This document shows, piece after piece, positions 1-7,449 of a DNA stretch of 11,115 nucleotides. A program made the position numbers and the translations under genes. Where the stretch lies: the NCBI GenBank assembly GCA_021808985.1, contig JAKBAQ010000073.1, forward strand, positions 1 through 11,115. Reading direction: 5' to 3'. A model generated the notes under the pieces. The model saw only the letters and a list, made by a program, of their open reading frames with translations, ran no database searches and was not told the DNA's origin. The stretch's first letter is position 1. Every line of letters begins with the position of its first letter. Source of the DNA: Pseudomonadota bacterium (GTDB lineage: Bacteria; Pseudomonadota; Alphaproteobacteria; Acetobacterales; Acetobacteraceae).

Positions 1-510
1 AGCGGCACGAACAAGACCTATGACGGCAGCACGCAGGACAGTCTGAGCGGCACGGCGACGCTGACCAATCTGGTGGGCGGAGAGAATCTGTCACTGGTGA
101 ACGCCACCTTCGGCACGCTTTCCAGCGCCAATGCGGGGGTGGAGAATGTGTCCACCAACATCACCCTGGCCAATGGCAGCAACGGCCTGGCCAGCAACTA
201 CACGCTGGCTTCGCAGCCGGCACTCACGCCGGTGAGCGTGGCGCAACGCGCGGTGTCGATCAGCGGCCTTGCCGGCACCAGCAAGACCTATGACGGCAGC
301 ACGCAGGACAGCCTCACCGGCACGGCGACGCTGAGCAATCTGGTGGGCGGAGAGAATCTGTCGCTGGTGAACGCCACCTTCGGCACGCTCTCCAGCGCCA
401 ATGCGGGGGTGGAGAGTGTGTCCACCAACATCACCCTGGCCAATGGCAGCAATGGCCTCGCCAGCAACTACACGCTGGCCTCGCAACCCGCCCTCGCGCC
501 GGTGAGCGTG
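1..510 (+). repeat. Tandem 270-bp coding repeat (YDG units) in the adhesin gene
   Basis: Two units start at bases 1 and 271, with the block at 13-40 recurring at 283-310. Comparing 1-240 with 271-510 by hand gives about 18 mismatches in 240 bases, close to 92% identity. The second unit departs from the first after about base 510, where the unique C-terminal tail begins. The array probably continues upstream of the window. Confidence 0.9.
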
Positions 511-816
511 TCTCCGGCCGGGACGGTGAGCAGCGGGAGCACATCCGCGCTCAGCCAGCCTGTGGGCTATGCGGCGCAGATCGAGCCGATTACCGCGGAG
601 CTGACCTCTCCGCTGTTCATGGTGCCGCTGGCCGAAGGCGCGTGCGAGAGCGGTACGGCCGGATGCGTTGATCTCACGGTGGAGGATGGTGGCGTGAATA
701 TCGGCGGCACCATGCCGGATTTTGCCCTCTCGCCGGCCTGGCCGGGCACGCCCGCGCCAGAGACAGCCTCCGTTCCACAGCAGGCCGCCATCACACCGAA
801 GCAGTTCCTGGACTAA
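1..816 (+). CDS. C-terminal part of a two-partner secretion adhesin (TpsA type) with YDG repeats; 5' end outside the window
   Basis: The frame is open from base 1 to a TAA at 814-816, giving 271 visible residues, so the gene begins upstream of the window. It shows one full and one partial copy of a 90-residue repeat with the core KTYDGST, then a Gly/Asn/Ser/Thr-rich stretch (NLVGGENLSLVNATFGTL, NGLASNYTLA). This is the YDG/MBG-type repeat found in large filamentous haemagglutinin-like surface proteins. After about base 510 the repeats give way to a unique tail of about 100 residues containing a C-x6-C pair (codons 643-645 and 664-666). The next gene, 13 bases downstream, encodes a TpsB transporter, which is the usual partner of such an adhesin. 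The protein is therefore probably exported through the outer membrane and displayed on or released from the cell surface. The N-terminal signal peptide and TPS domain would lie upstream and cannot be checked. The product class is well supported; the ligand or host surface is unknown. Confidence 0.85.
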   Translation, partial: SGTNKTYDGSTQDSLSGTATLTNLVGGENLSLVNATFGTLSSANAGVENVSTNITLANGSNGLASNYTLASQPALTPVSVAQRAVSISGLAGTSKTYDGSTQDSLTGTATLSNLVGGENLSLVNATFGTLSSANAGVESVSTNITLANGSNGLASNYTLASQPALAPVSVSPAGTVSSGSTSALSQPVGYAAQIEPITAELTSPLFMVPLAEGACESGTAGCVDLTVEDGGVNIGGTMPDFALSPAWPGTPAPETASVPQQAAITPKQFLD

Positions 817-829
817 GGGATAAAGAGCG

Positions 830-2512
830 ATGACCCCCACCCGCACCAAGCCTTCCCTGAAGGCGGCCCTCGCCCTGGCCTCGTTTCTGGCGCCGGTTTC
901 CGCCCTGGCGGCGCCGCCGCCCACGCAAGGCGCGATTCTGCAGCAAGCCGCGCCCGCCCCGGCTCTGCCGGCCGCGCCGGGGCGGGCCATCACCATCCCG
1001 GCGCCCGCCCAGCAGAATCTGCCGGCCAATGTCTCGCTGCGGGTGGCGGGGGTGAGGATCACGGGCAACAGCCTGATCGCCACGGAGACGCTTAAGGCGC
1101 TGCTGCAACCCCTGATCGGCCAGACCGTGCCGCTCTCCACGCTGGATGCGGCGGTGGCGCGGATCACCGCCGCCTACCATGCCGCCGGCTATCCGCTCGC
1201 CTATGCCTATCTGCCGCCCCAGCGCATCGCTGCTGGCCTGGTTCATGTCGCCGTGGTCGAGCCGCGTTACGACCAGATCATCGTCGCCGGACATTCTCGC
1301 CTGCGCCCCGCGATGGTCCGCCACACCGTGGGCCTTGCCCCCGGCGCGCCGGTGGCCGAGGCCCAGCTCGACCGTGGCATGCTGCTGCTCAACCAGACCC
1401 CCGGCGTGCATGTGGCCGGGGTGCTGTTGCCTGGCGCCACCCCGGGAACAACCTCGCTGCGCCTCACCCCCACTGACCAGCCGCTGCTCTCCGGCAGCGT
1501 GACGCAGAGCGATACCGGCAGCCGCGATACTGGCAGCTACCTCACCAGCGCCACGCTGAGCGCGAACGACCCGTTTGGCTACGGCAGCGCCCTGGCGATG
1601 AACGGGCTGCTCTCCGATAGCGGGGTTTTCCGGGCCGGCGGCTTCACGGCCACCTCGCCGGACATCTGGGAGGGCGTGCGCCTCGGCCTCTACGGCTCCG
1701 GGACCAATTACAAGCTGGGTGACAATTTCAAGGCGCTGGACCAGCTGGGCCGCGCCAGCCAGCTGGGCGCGGACCTCACCGCGCCGCTGCTGCTCGCCCC
1801 CAGCCGCTTGCTGACCCTGCGCCTCGACCTGTTCGATAACTGGCTCGCGACCTCTACCCGCAGCGTGCAGAGCCTATCGCAGACGGAGATCCCCATGGAG
1901 CGGCTCAGCCTCTCCGGCGCCCTGGCTGATGAGCTGGGCGGCGTCACCTCCGCGGCGCTCTCCCTCTCCCATGGCCGGCTGGAGCTTTCGCCGGGCATTG
2001 CCAAGGCGGTGGACGCCGCCGGGCCGCGGGCCGCTGGCGGGTTCTGGCTCTCGCAATTGCAGCTCCAGCGCCAGCAGGCGCTGCCCATGGGCTTCTCCCT
2101 GCTCACCATGTTCAGCGGGCAGCTTTCCTCCAAGAATCTCGACAGCTCACAAAAATTCTACATTGGCGGCCCGTATGGGGTGATGAGCTACCCCGTGGGC
2201 GCCGGCGGCGGCGATGAGGGCTATCTGCTCACCGCCAGGCTGGCCCACCGCATTCCGCTAGCCGGCCTGCCGGGAAGTTTGAGTGCCGCCCTGCTGGCGC
2301 AGACCGGCACGGTGTGGGTTAACCACGCGCCCTATGCCGGGGCAGGGAGCCAGAACATGGTGAACGAGAACGGCGCCGGCGTGGAGCTGGATTACGGCTG
2401 GGCCAACTGGAGCCTGAGCGCGTCCTTCGCCACCCAGCTCGGCGCCAACTCCGCCGCGCTCACCTCCACCCGCCGCAACCAGGGTTGGTTCAGCCTTACC
2501 TACGCCTTCTGA
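830..2512 (+). CDS. Two-partner secretion outer-membrane transporter, TpsB (ShlB/FhaC/HecB family)
   Basis: This 560-residue protein is about the usual length for a TpsB pore, which carries its TpsA partner across the outer membrane. A signal peptide covers residues 1-27 (hydrophobic ALALASFLAPVSALA, AxA cleavage site). A Pro/Ala/Gln-rich linker follows to about 65. Two POTRA-like modules follow at about 68-145 (LRVAGVRITGNSLI and later GYPLAYAYLPPQ) and about 146-215. The rest, about 218-560, has the alternating pattern of a 16-strand barrel and ends in Phe (LTYAF), the typical outer-membrane assembly signal. The family plug-loop motif is at 442-463 (KFYIGGPYGVMSYP then GGGDEG). Its usual VRG/VRA arginine appears to be Met here. 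The ATG at 830 is chosen because AAGGGA (815-820) lies 9 bases upstream and the signal peptide starts there. It lies 13 bases after the adhesin stop, so the two genes are probably co-transcribed. BamA/Omp85 is a less likely alternative because only two POTRA modules are visible. Confidence 0.92.
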   Translation: MTPTRTKPSLKAALALASFLAPVSALAAPPPTQGAILQQAAPAPALPAAPGRAITIPAPAQQNLPANVSLRVAGVRITGNSLIATETLKALLQPLIGQTVPLSTLDAAVARITAAYHAAGYPLAYAYLPPQRIAAGLVHVAVVEPRYDQIIVAGHSRLRPAMVRHTVGLAPGAPVAEAQLDRGMLLLNQTPGVHVAGVLLPGATPGTTSLRLTPTDQPLLSGSVTQSDTGSRDTGSYLTSATLSANDPFGYGSALAMNGLLSDSGVFRAGGFTATSPDIWEGVRLGLYGSGTNYKLGDNFKALDQLGRASQLGADLTAPLLLAPSRLLTLRLDLFDNWLATSTRSVQSLSQTEIPMERLSLSGALADELGGVTSAALSLSHGRLELSPGIAKAVDAAGPRAAGGFWLSQLQLQRQQALPMGFSLLTMFSGQLSSKNLDSSQKFYIGGPYGVMSYPVGAGGGDEGYLLTARLAHRIPLAGLPGSLSAALLAQTGTVWVNHAPYAGAGSQNMVNENGAGVELDYGWANWSLSASFATQLGANSAALTSTRRNQGWFSLTYAF

Positions 2513-2561
2513 AAGCCCGCCGGCGAGGTTGAGGGGAGTTAAAGTTTTTTAGCAGTCTCTG

Positions 2562-2644
2562 CAAAAACATTAAGAATAATTCGCAAAAGTTTTTTGGGGT
2601 CTGGCCCTTTTTTACAAAAAAGGGCCAGAATCTTGGGGCGCTTT
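2562..2644. repeat. Dispersed 83-bp palindromic repeat, copy 1
   Basis: This AT-rich element lies in the convergent gap between the TpsB and AraC genes. It matches 10972-11054 at 79 of 83 positions in the same orientation; the differences are at 2575, 2583, 2614 and 2639. It contains a 14-bp perfect inverted repeat, arms TCTGGCCCTTTTTT (2600-2613) and AAAAAAGGGCCAGA (2616-2629), separated by AC. A related block, AAAGTTTTTT, also occurs just upstream at 2541-2550. Both copies sit directly after gene ends, which suggests a transcript-end or repetitive extragenic role. No coding potential is seen. Confidence 0.9.
2600..2629. terminator. Hairpin between convergent genes, possible bidirectional terminator
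   Basis: A 14-bp perfect stem with a 2-base centre could form in transcripts from either strand, between the stops of the TpsB gene (2512) and the AraC gene (2650). It is not a textbook intrinsic terminator. The U-run lies inside the stem rather than after it, and neither direction shows a T-tract just downstream of the stem. Its position makes an end-of-transcript role the best guess, for example RNA 3'-end protection or termination of both converging transcripts. Confidence 0.45.
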
Positions 2645-2649
2645 AATTT

Positions 2650-3735
2650 TTAATGCCGCCGCGCCCGGGCTGAAAACTCAGTGGGTGACATGCCATGAAA
2701 CGCGGCGAAAGCCCGTGTGAACGAGGTTTGCACCGGGTAGCCGCTCCGCCGCGCGATTTCGGCGAATGGAATATCCCCTGTCTGAAGCAGCTGGGCCGCG
2801 CGCATCATGCGGATGCGGGTGAGATACGCCATCGGCGGCATGCCCATGATGGACGCGAACCCCGCCGCGAAACGAGACCGGGAGACCCCCACCGCATGCG
2901 CCAGGCTCACCACGCTCCAGGCCCGGTCGGGCCGCGTGTGCAGCAGAATCACCGCCGCGTTCACCCAGCGCGTGCTTGGCGCGCGCACCTCCATCGGCTG
3001 GTCTTGCCAGAAATCATGATACATGCCGCGCATGCTGTGCACGAAGCACAGGCTCGCCAGCATGCTGCCAAAGGCCGACGCGCCCGGCCCGCGCAGGGCC
3101 TCCAGCCATTGCCGCGGGTCTCCGGCCAGCGCCTGGGCATGGGGCGCGGCCCCGCTCTTGGACATGACCAGTACCGCCGGCGCCGCGCGCACCGTCCGCG
3201 CCGCCGGCGAGAGATAAGCCAGCTCCAGCACGCAGCACATCACAACCCCCCGCACCGGCGGCTCGCCAAGCATTATATGGCGCGGCTCCTCCTGCGGCGG
3301 GGCGTCGGCCATGGCTTCCGCCGCGCCGCCCGGCCCGGCGGTGGCGCGCAGCTGGTGCTGGTCGCCATAAAAAATCAGCGCCGTCTCGCCGCTCTCCAGG
3401 CGTATGGGGGGCGCCTGCGGGTCGCCGGTGTCAAGCCAGACAGAGCCTTCCAGCACCACATGCAGCACCGGGCGCGCCGTCTGCGCGAACAACGCCGCCC
3501 CGCCGCCGCCAAGCTCCACAACCGAGATGCGCGCCTCCATCACCCGCAAGTCGCGCAGCAGCACCTCGCTCAGCTGGCCAGCGGGCCTGGCCGGCCTATC
3601 GGCGGGCAAGCCCGGCCTCGCATAACCCGCCGGATGATCGGGGACAGTTTTGCTTGCGCATGAGCTTGGCGTTCCGCCTACCTTTTGGCTCAAAACTCTA
3701 AATGCCTTTCCCGGCGCCGTGCAAGCGCCACCCAT
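2650..3735 (-). CDS. AraC-family transcriptional regulator with N-terminal cupin (cupin_6-like) domain
   Basis: Numbered on the longest frame (361 residues), a cupin-like sensing domain occupies about 55-175 (ARPVLHVVLEGSVWLD, PPIRLESGETALIFYGDQHQL). The C-terminal AraC DNA-binding domain has two helix-turn-helix units at about 277-298 (LAHAVGVSRSRFAAGF) and 324-348 (FAEIARRSGYPVQTSFTRAF), plus the family ending GMSPTEF. It should bind promoter DNA in response to a small ligand. The start is uncertain. The ATG at 3735 overlaps the reductase stop as TGATG, which would allow translational coupling. However, residues 1-42 look unlike protein, and 3640-3700 is AT-richer, as in an intergenic region. 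A TTG at 3609, preceded by CGAGG, would give about 319 residues and keeps the start of the domain (LSEVLLRDLR). The ATG at 3540 would cut into that domain. As the gene sits immediately downstream of the reductase, it may regulate the reductase or the methyltransferase, but this is inference. Confidence 0.9.
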   Translation of the reverse strand: MGGACTAPGKAFRVLSQKVGGTPSSCASKTVPDHPAGYARPGLPADRPARPAGQLSEVLLRDLRVMEARISVVELGGGGAALFAQTARPVLHVVLEGSVWLDTGDPQAPPIRLESGETALIFYGDQHQLRATAGPGGAAEAMADAPPQEEPRHIMLGEPPVRGVVMCCVLELAYLSPAARTVRAAPAVLVMSKSGAAPHAQALAGDPRQWLEALRGPGASAFGSMLASLCFVHSMRGMYHDFWQDQPMEVRAPSTRWVNAAVILLHTRPDRAWSVVSLAHAVGVSRSRFAAGFASIMGMPPMAYLTRIRMMRAAQLLQTGDIPFAEIARRSGYPVQTSFTRAFAAFHGMSPTEFSARARRH

Positions 3736-6700
3736 CAGGCCGGAGGCTGGAGCAGCATGCCGGCCCGCGCCATTGGCTGCTCTATCAGCCCGAGCAGGCT
3801 CATATCCCGCAGGTATTTGTGGATATACGCCTCGCTGAGCCGCGGCACCTCCGGCCCGGCCGGAATGCGCCTCACCATGGCCTGAAAACCGGCGCTGCTG
3901 ACAGGCGCGGGATTGGGCTGATGCGGCGCCGCGAAATAGCCTAGAATCGACAGCGAGGATTTCTGCCGCTCGCCATCCGGCAGGTTGCGCAGCTTATCCT
4001 CAAACCGGCGGCTCCATTCCTCATGGTTCCCAATCCGCTGCACGACATAGCCGGCGCTCTCCACCCAATCCGCCACGGTGTCGAGCGATATGCCGTCATC
4101 GTAATGAATATTGATCAGGTTATAGCAGTTGAAGCCCGCATCAAGCCGGGCGCCGATCTGCTGCATCGCCGCGGCGATGAAATCAACCGGCAATCCGTCA
4201 TAATGCGCGCGCTGGCGCTCGCCGTCGGGGCCAAGCTCGTAGAAGGATTTCGGCGCGATCCCCGTCTTCACGAGGCTGAACAGCAACCGCGTGAACATAT
4301 CGGTGACATTGACCTGCCCCTGATAGCGGGCATGCGGCATGATCATATCGGCGCGGAACACGTTCACCGGCAGGCCGGTTTTTTCGTTCGCCTCACGTAA
4401 CATAACCTCGCCCGCCCATTTGCTCGCCCCGTAGCCCGATGCATACATGTCGATCAGCGGCATCTGTGGCGCGCCTTCGCGCACATCCATCGCTTCCGGC
4501 CCGCGCGCGAGCTCCGGGCTCATATGCGGCACCGCGACGGAGGACACATAGTCAAACCGCTTTAGCCGCTCACTCAGCGCCAGGCGGATGAGCTCCGCCG
4601 TGCCCAGCACATTGGGCTCGAACAAATTCCTGTAGGAGAGCCGATGATTCACCAGCGCGGCGGGATGCACGATATGGTCCACCTCATCGGCCAGCCGCGC
4701 GAAGCTGGCCTCGCTCAGCCCCAGCTTCGGCGTCGCCAGGTCGCCCGCCAGCATTTCCAGATGGCCGGCGGCCAGCCGATGGAAGCGCGCGGCCAGTTCA
4801 GGGTCCAAGTTGCCGAAGGCTTCATCCAGCCGCGCCCGCGCCGCCAGCGCATCCGCGCCACGGATGATGCAGATCAGCTTGCCGCCAACCTTGGCCAGTT
4901 GTTCCAGCCATTCCAGGCACAAAAAGCGGCCGAGGAAACCGTTCGCGCCTGTCAGCAGCACGGTCTTGCTCACGCGCACAGCCGGCGCGGCGGCCTTGGC
5001 GGCTGCCAGCGTCGCCGCATCGTAGAGCGTCTCAAGCCTGAAGTCGGTGGCCCGCACGCGCTCCGGGTCGGGGTGGATCTGCTTGTAGCGCTCCAGCGGC
5101 CCGGCCTTGCCCAGCGCGTCGTCAATATAGGCGGCCAGCCGCGCGGCGTTGGAGGAGGGGTGCAGCACGATGCTCACCGGCACCGAGACGCCGAACATCT
5201 CCTCGAACAGCAGCGAGAGGCTCACCGCGCCGAATGAGTCGCCGCCAAGGTCGGCATAGCTCTGCGGGTCGCCCTCATGCAGCGCCGCAAGGCCAAGATT
5301 GGCCTTGAACGCGCCAACCACCCGCCCGATCGTCGGCTGGCCATCCCCGCCCTGGCGCAGCAGGGCAAGCTCGTCCTGCTGCTGGCGCTCCATTGCCTCA
5401 TACATGGCCTCCAGCCTCTCGCCATAGCGCCGCTTCAGGTTTGGCCGCAGCGGCTTGCGCACGCTGGAGAGCAGGCCGTTCTCCAGGCTGAAGGCCTCTC
5501 GCTCGATCAGCACATCACGCGGCACCTCGAAGGATTTCAGCCCCGCATCGCGCGCCGCGTTCTGCATGTCGCCCAGCACAAGCTCCCGCAGCTCCGCATC
5601 GCTCGGCGCATGACCAAGCCGCGCCGTCGCGAGGTCAAGTGCCGGCACCACCACGGCCAGCAGAAACGAGCGCTGGGAGCTGCCATAAACATAGATCTGC
5701 CTTATGAACTTCCCCTGGGCGAGAAACGCCGCCTCCAGCGGCCCGATGGCCACGAACTCAGCCTGCGAGAGCTTGATGACATTGTTGCGCCGGTCAACCC
5801 ACACCAAATGCCCAGGCTCACGCTCCTCCATCACATCGCCGGTTTTCAGGTAGCCATCCGCATCGAAAATCGCAGCACTCGCCTCCGGGCGTTTGAAATA
5901 GCCCTGGATCATCAGCGTGGTTTTCACCAGCAGCTCGCCGCGCGGGAAGGGCCGGTCGGTCGTGTAGTAGCCAAGCTCGGGCACATCGGCGAGCTTGTAG
6001 TCAAGCACCACGCGCGGAACAATCCGGTTGAGCCAGGACATCGCCCCCCCGCCGGCTTCCGTGCAGCCATAGCCTTCGATGATCGGAATATCGAAGCATT
6101 CCGCCATGAACTGGCGCACCTGCGGCGCGGTGGGCGAGCTGCCGACCCCGCCGGCATTCAACCGCTCACCCAGGAAGGATTTGCTCATCTCCGCGCGCAC
6201 CGCGGCATCGGCGGCGGCGGGCGCCTCGCCCTCGGCCAGCCGGCGCTGCACTTCGGATTGATAATGCTGATAGACCAGCTCGCACACGCGCGGAATGAAG
6301 GTGATGAAGGTGGGCCGCGCGATGCGAATATCCTCGAACAGCGAGGACATGTCGCTCTTCAGCGTGAAATAAACCGTGCCCCCCTGCGCGAGGGCGGAAT
6401 GCACCATGTTGCGGCCCATGAAATGGTTCAGCGGCGCGTAGCCCATGGCCACGGTCGGCACATAAACCGGCATCCAGCTCCAGAACTGAATGCTGATCGC
6501 ATCATGAATCAGCGCCCCCTTCGGCGTGCCCGTGCTGCCGGAGGTGTACATGATCATGGATATATTATCCCGCCCGCGCGGCGCGGGGGGCAGCGGCTCG
6601 AACGTGAATCCTCCGCCATGCTCAAGCGCCTCGGTAAACGTCAGCAGCCGCGCCGCGCCGCCATTTTCCGCAAGCCGCGCGCGCGTGGTTTCAAGCAGCT

Positions 6701-7319
6701 GCCGTTCGGCGGCAATCCGCTCGTCGTAATCGATCACGATCAGGCTGCGGATGGTATCCTGCCCGCACGCATAATCGGTGGCCAGCGCCAGGTTTTCCAT
6801 ATTCGCGACCATGGTCACCGGCGCGGTATCGCGCAGCACTTCCTCCATGTCATGCCTGGGCAGGTTGGCCTGCAGCGGCACGCTCACGGCCTGGGCGTAC
6901 ACACAGGCAAGATCAACCGCCGCCATCTCGGCGCTGGTGAAGGCGATGAACGCCACCATATCCCCCGGCGCCACGCGATGCTGCGGATGATGCCGCCAGA
7001 AATTCGCGATATTTTTAATCTGCCCGTGCAGCCGCGCATAGCTTACGGTGCTGAACGAAGGCAGATAATGCCTGAAGCTTTCCCCCGTGCGCGCATCCAG
7101 CCCCACCTCATAGGCCCGCGTGCCCATGGCCGGGCGCTCGGCATAGCCATCCAGCGCCGCGGCGATGATTTCGCGGTATGATATTCCTTCTTCCTGCAGC
7201 CTGCGGGTCACGTCCTCGCGGGGCTTCAGGGCCTCAAGCTGCGGATCGGCCTCGGCCATTTCCCATATGCGCACGGTCGCTTTTTCGAGCAGAGGCTGCT
7301 GGTTGAAGTCTTGGGTCAT
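3735..7319 (-). CDS. car: Carboxylic acid reductase (adenylation-carrier-thioester reductase, type I CAR)
   Basis: This 1194-residue protein has the full length and domain order of CARs, which reduce carboxylic acids to aldehydes using ATP and NADPH. The adenylation domain (about 1-640) has YTSGSTGTPKGA (258-269), APLNHFMGR (295-303, the substrate-side His motif), EGYGCTE (415-421), YLKTGD (490-495) and the A10 stretch VRKPLRPNLKRRYGERLE with Lys622. The carrier domain has LGGDS, with Ser695 as the predicted phosphopantetheine site. The reductase domain (about 785-1194) has the nucleotide motif TGANGFLG (790-797), SS at 926-927, YGASK (Tyr963, Lys967) and FRADMI (Asp991). No key residue is missing. 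Wording such as FIPRVCELVYQHYQSEV and NLFEPNVLGTAELIRLAL is very close to mycobacterial CARs as I remember them. AGGGGGA lies about 5 bases before the ATG. A phosphopantetheinyl transferase is needed for activity and is not in the window. The substrate (fatty, aromatic or other acid) cannot be read from the sequence. Confidence 0.94.
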   Translation of the reverse strand: MTQDFNQQPLLEKATVRIWEMAEADPQLEALKPREDVTRRLQEEGISYREIIAAALDGYAERPAMGTRAYEVGLDARTGESFRHYLPSFSTVSYARLHGQIKNIANFWRHHPQHRVAPGDMVAFIAFTSAEMAAVDLACVYAQAVSVPLQANLPRHDMEEVLRDTAPVTMVANMENLALATDYACGQDTIRSLIVIDYDERIAAERQLLETTRARLAENGGAARLLTFTEALEHGGGFTFEPLPPAPRGRDNISMIMYTSGSTGTPKGALIHDAISIQFWSWMPVYVPTVAMGYAPLNHFMGRNMVHSALAQGGTVYFTLKSDMSSLFEDIRIARPTFITFIPRVCELVYQHYQSEVQRRLAEGEAPAAADAAVRAEMSKSFLGERLNAGGVGSSPTAPQVRQFMAECFDIPIIEGYGCTEAGGGAMSWLNRIVPRVVLDYKLADVPELGYYTTDRPFPRGELLVKTTLMIQGYFKRPEASAAIFDADGYLKTGDVMEEREPGHLVWVDRRNNVIKLSQAEFVAIGPLEAAFLAQGKFIRQIYVYGSSQRSFLLAVVVPALDLATARLGHAPSDAELRELVLGDMQNAARDAGLKSFEVPRDVLIEREAFSLENGLLSSVRKPLRPNLKRRYGERLEAMYEAMERQQQDELALLRQGGDGQPTIGRVVGAFKANLGLAALHEGDPQSYADLGGDSFGAVSLSLLFEEMFGVSVPVSIVLHPSSNAARLAAYIDDALGKAGPLERYKQIHPDPERVRATDFRLETLYDAATLAAAKAAAPAVRVSKTVLLTGANGFLGRFLCLEWLEQLAKVGGKLICIIRGADALAARARLDEAFGNLDPELAARFHRLAAGHLEMLAGDLATPKLGLSEASFARLADEVDHIVHPAALVNHRLSYRNLFEPNVLGTAELIRLALSERLKRFDYVSSVAVPHMSPELARGPEAMDVREGAPQMPLIDMYASGYGASKWAGEVMLREANEKTGLPVNVFRADMIMPHARYQGQVNVTDMFTRLLFSLVKTGIAPKSFYELGPDGERQRAHYDGLPVDFIAAAMQQIGARLDAGFNCYNLINIHYDDGISLDTVADWVESAGYVVQRIGNHEEWSRRFEDKLRNLPDGERQKSSLSILGYFAAPHQPNPAPVSSAGFQAMVRRIPAGPEVPRLSEAYIHKYLRDMSLLGLIEQPMARAGMLLQPPA

Positions 7320-7449
7320 GTTTCCCCCTGATTATTGGCTTTAGGGGAGGCAGGCTAACATTCGCGCGTCCGGCCCGCCACGGTTTCCCGCGCCATGCGT
7401 CTGCCAGATCGTCCAGAACATATAACCATCAATCCAGCGCGCGCCGGTT
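7320..7449. other. Intergenic gap between methyltransferase and reductase genes
   Basis: On the minus strand these 130 bases lead from the methyltransferase stop to the reductase start. They contain the reductase ribosome binding site just before the ATG. I see AT-rich spots (TTATATG, AATAAT) but no -35/-10 pair at acceptable spacing, and no clear terminator hairpin. The reductase could be read from the upstream methyltransferase promoter or from a promoter I cannot recognise. Confidence 0.5.

Noticed and set aside
1..510. CRISPR array as an explanation for the repeats
   Set aside because: The repeat unit is 270 bp, in frame and protein-coding, with no short repeat and unique spacer pattern.
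91..1411. Minus-strand frames opposite the adhesin and the transporter start
   Set aside because: The translation mirrors the adhesin repeats in reverse and has no recognisable features.
5277..7181. Long plus-strand open frame (634 codons) opposite the carboxylic acid reductase
   Set aside because: It is rich in Arg, His, Gln and Ala, has no recognisable domain, and lies fully antisense to a gene with intact motifs throughout; this is typical of GC-rich shadow frames.
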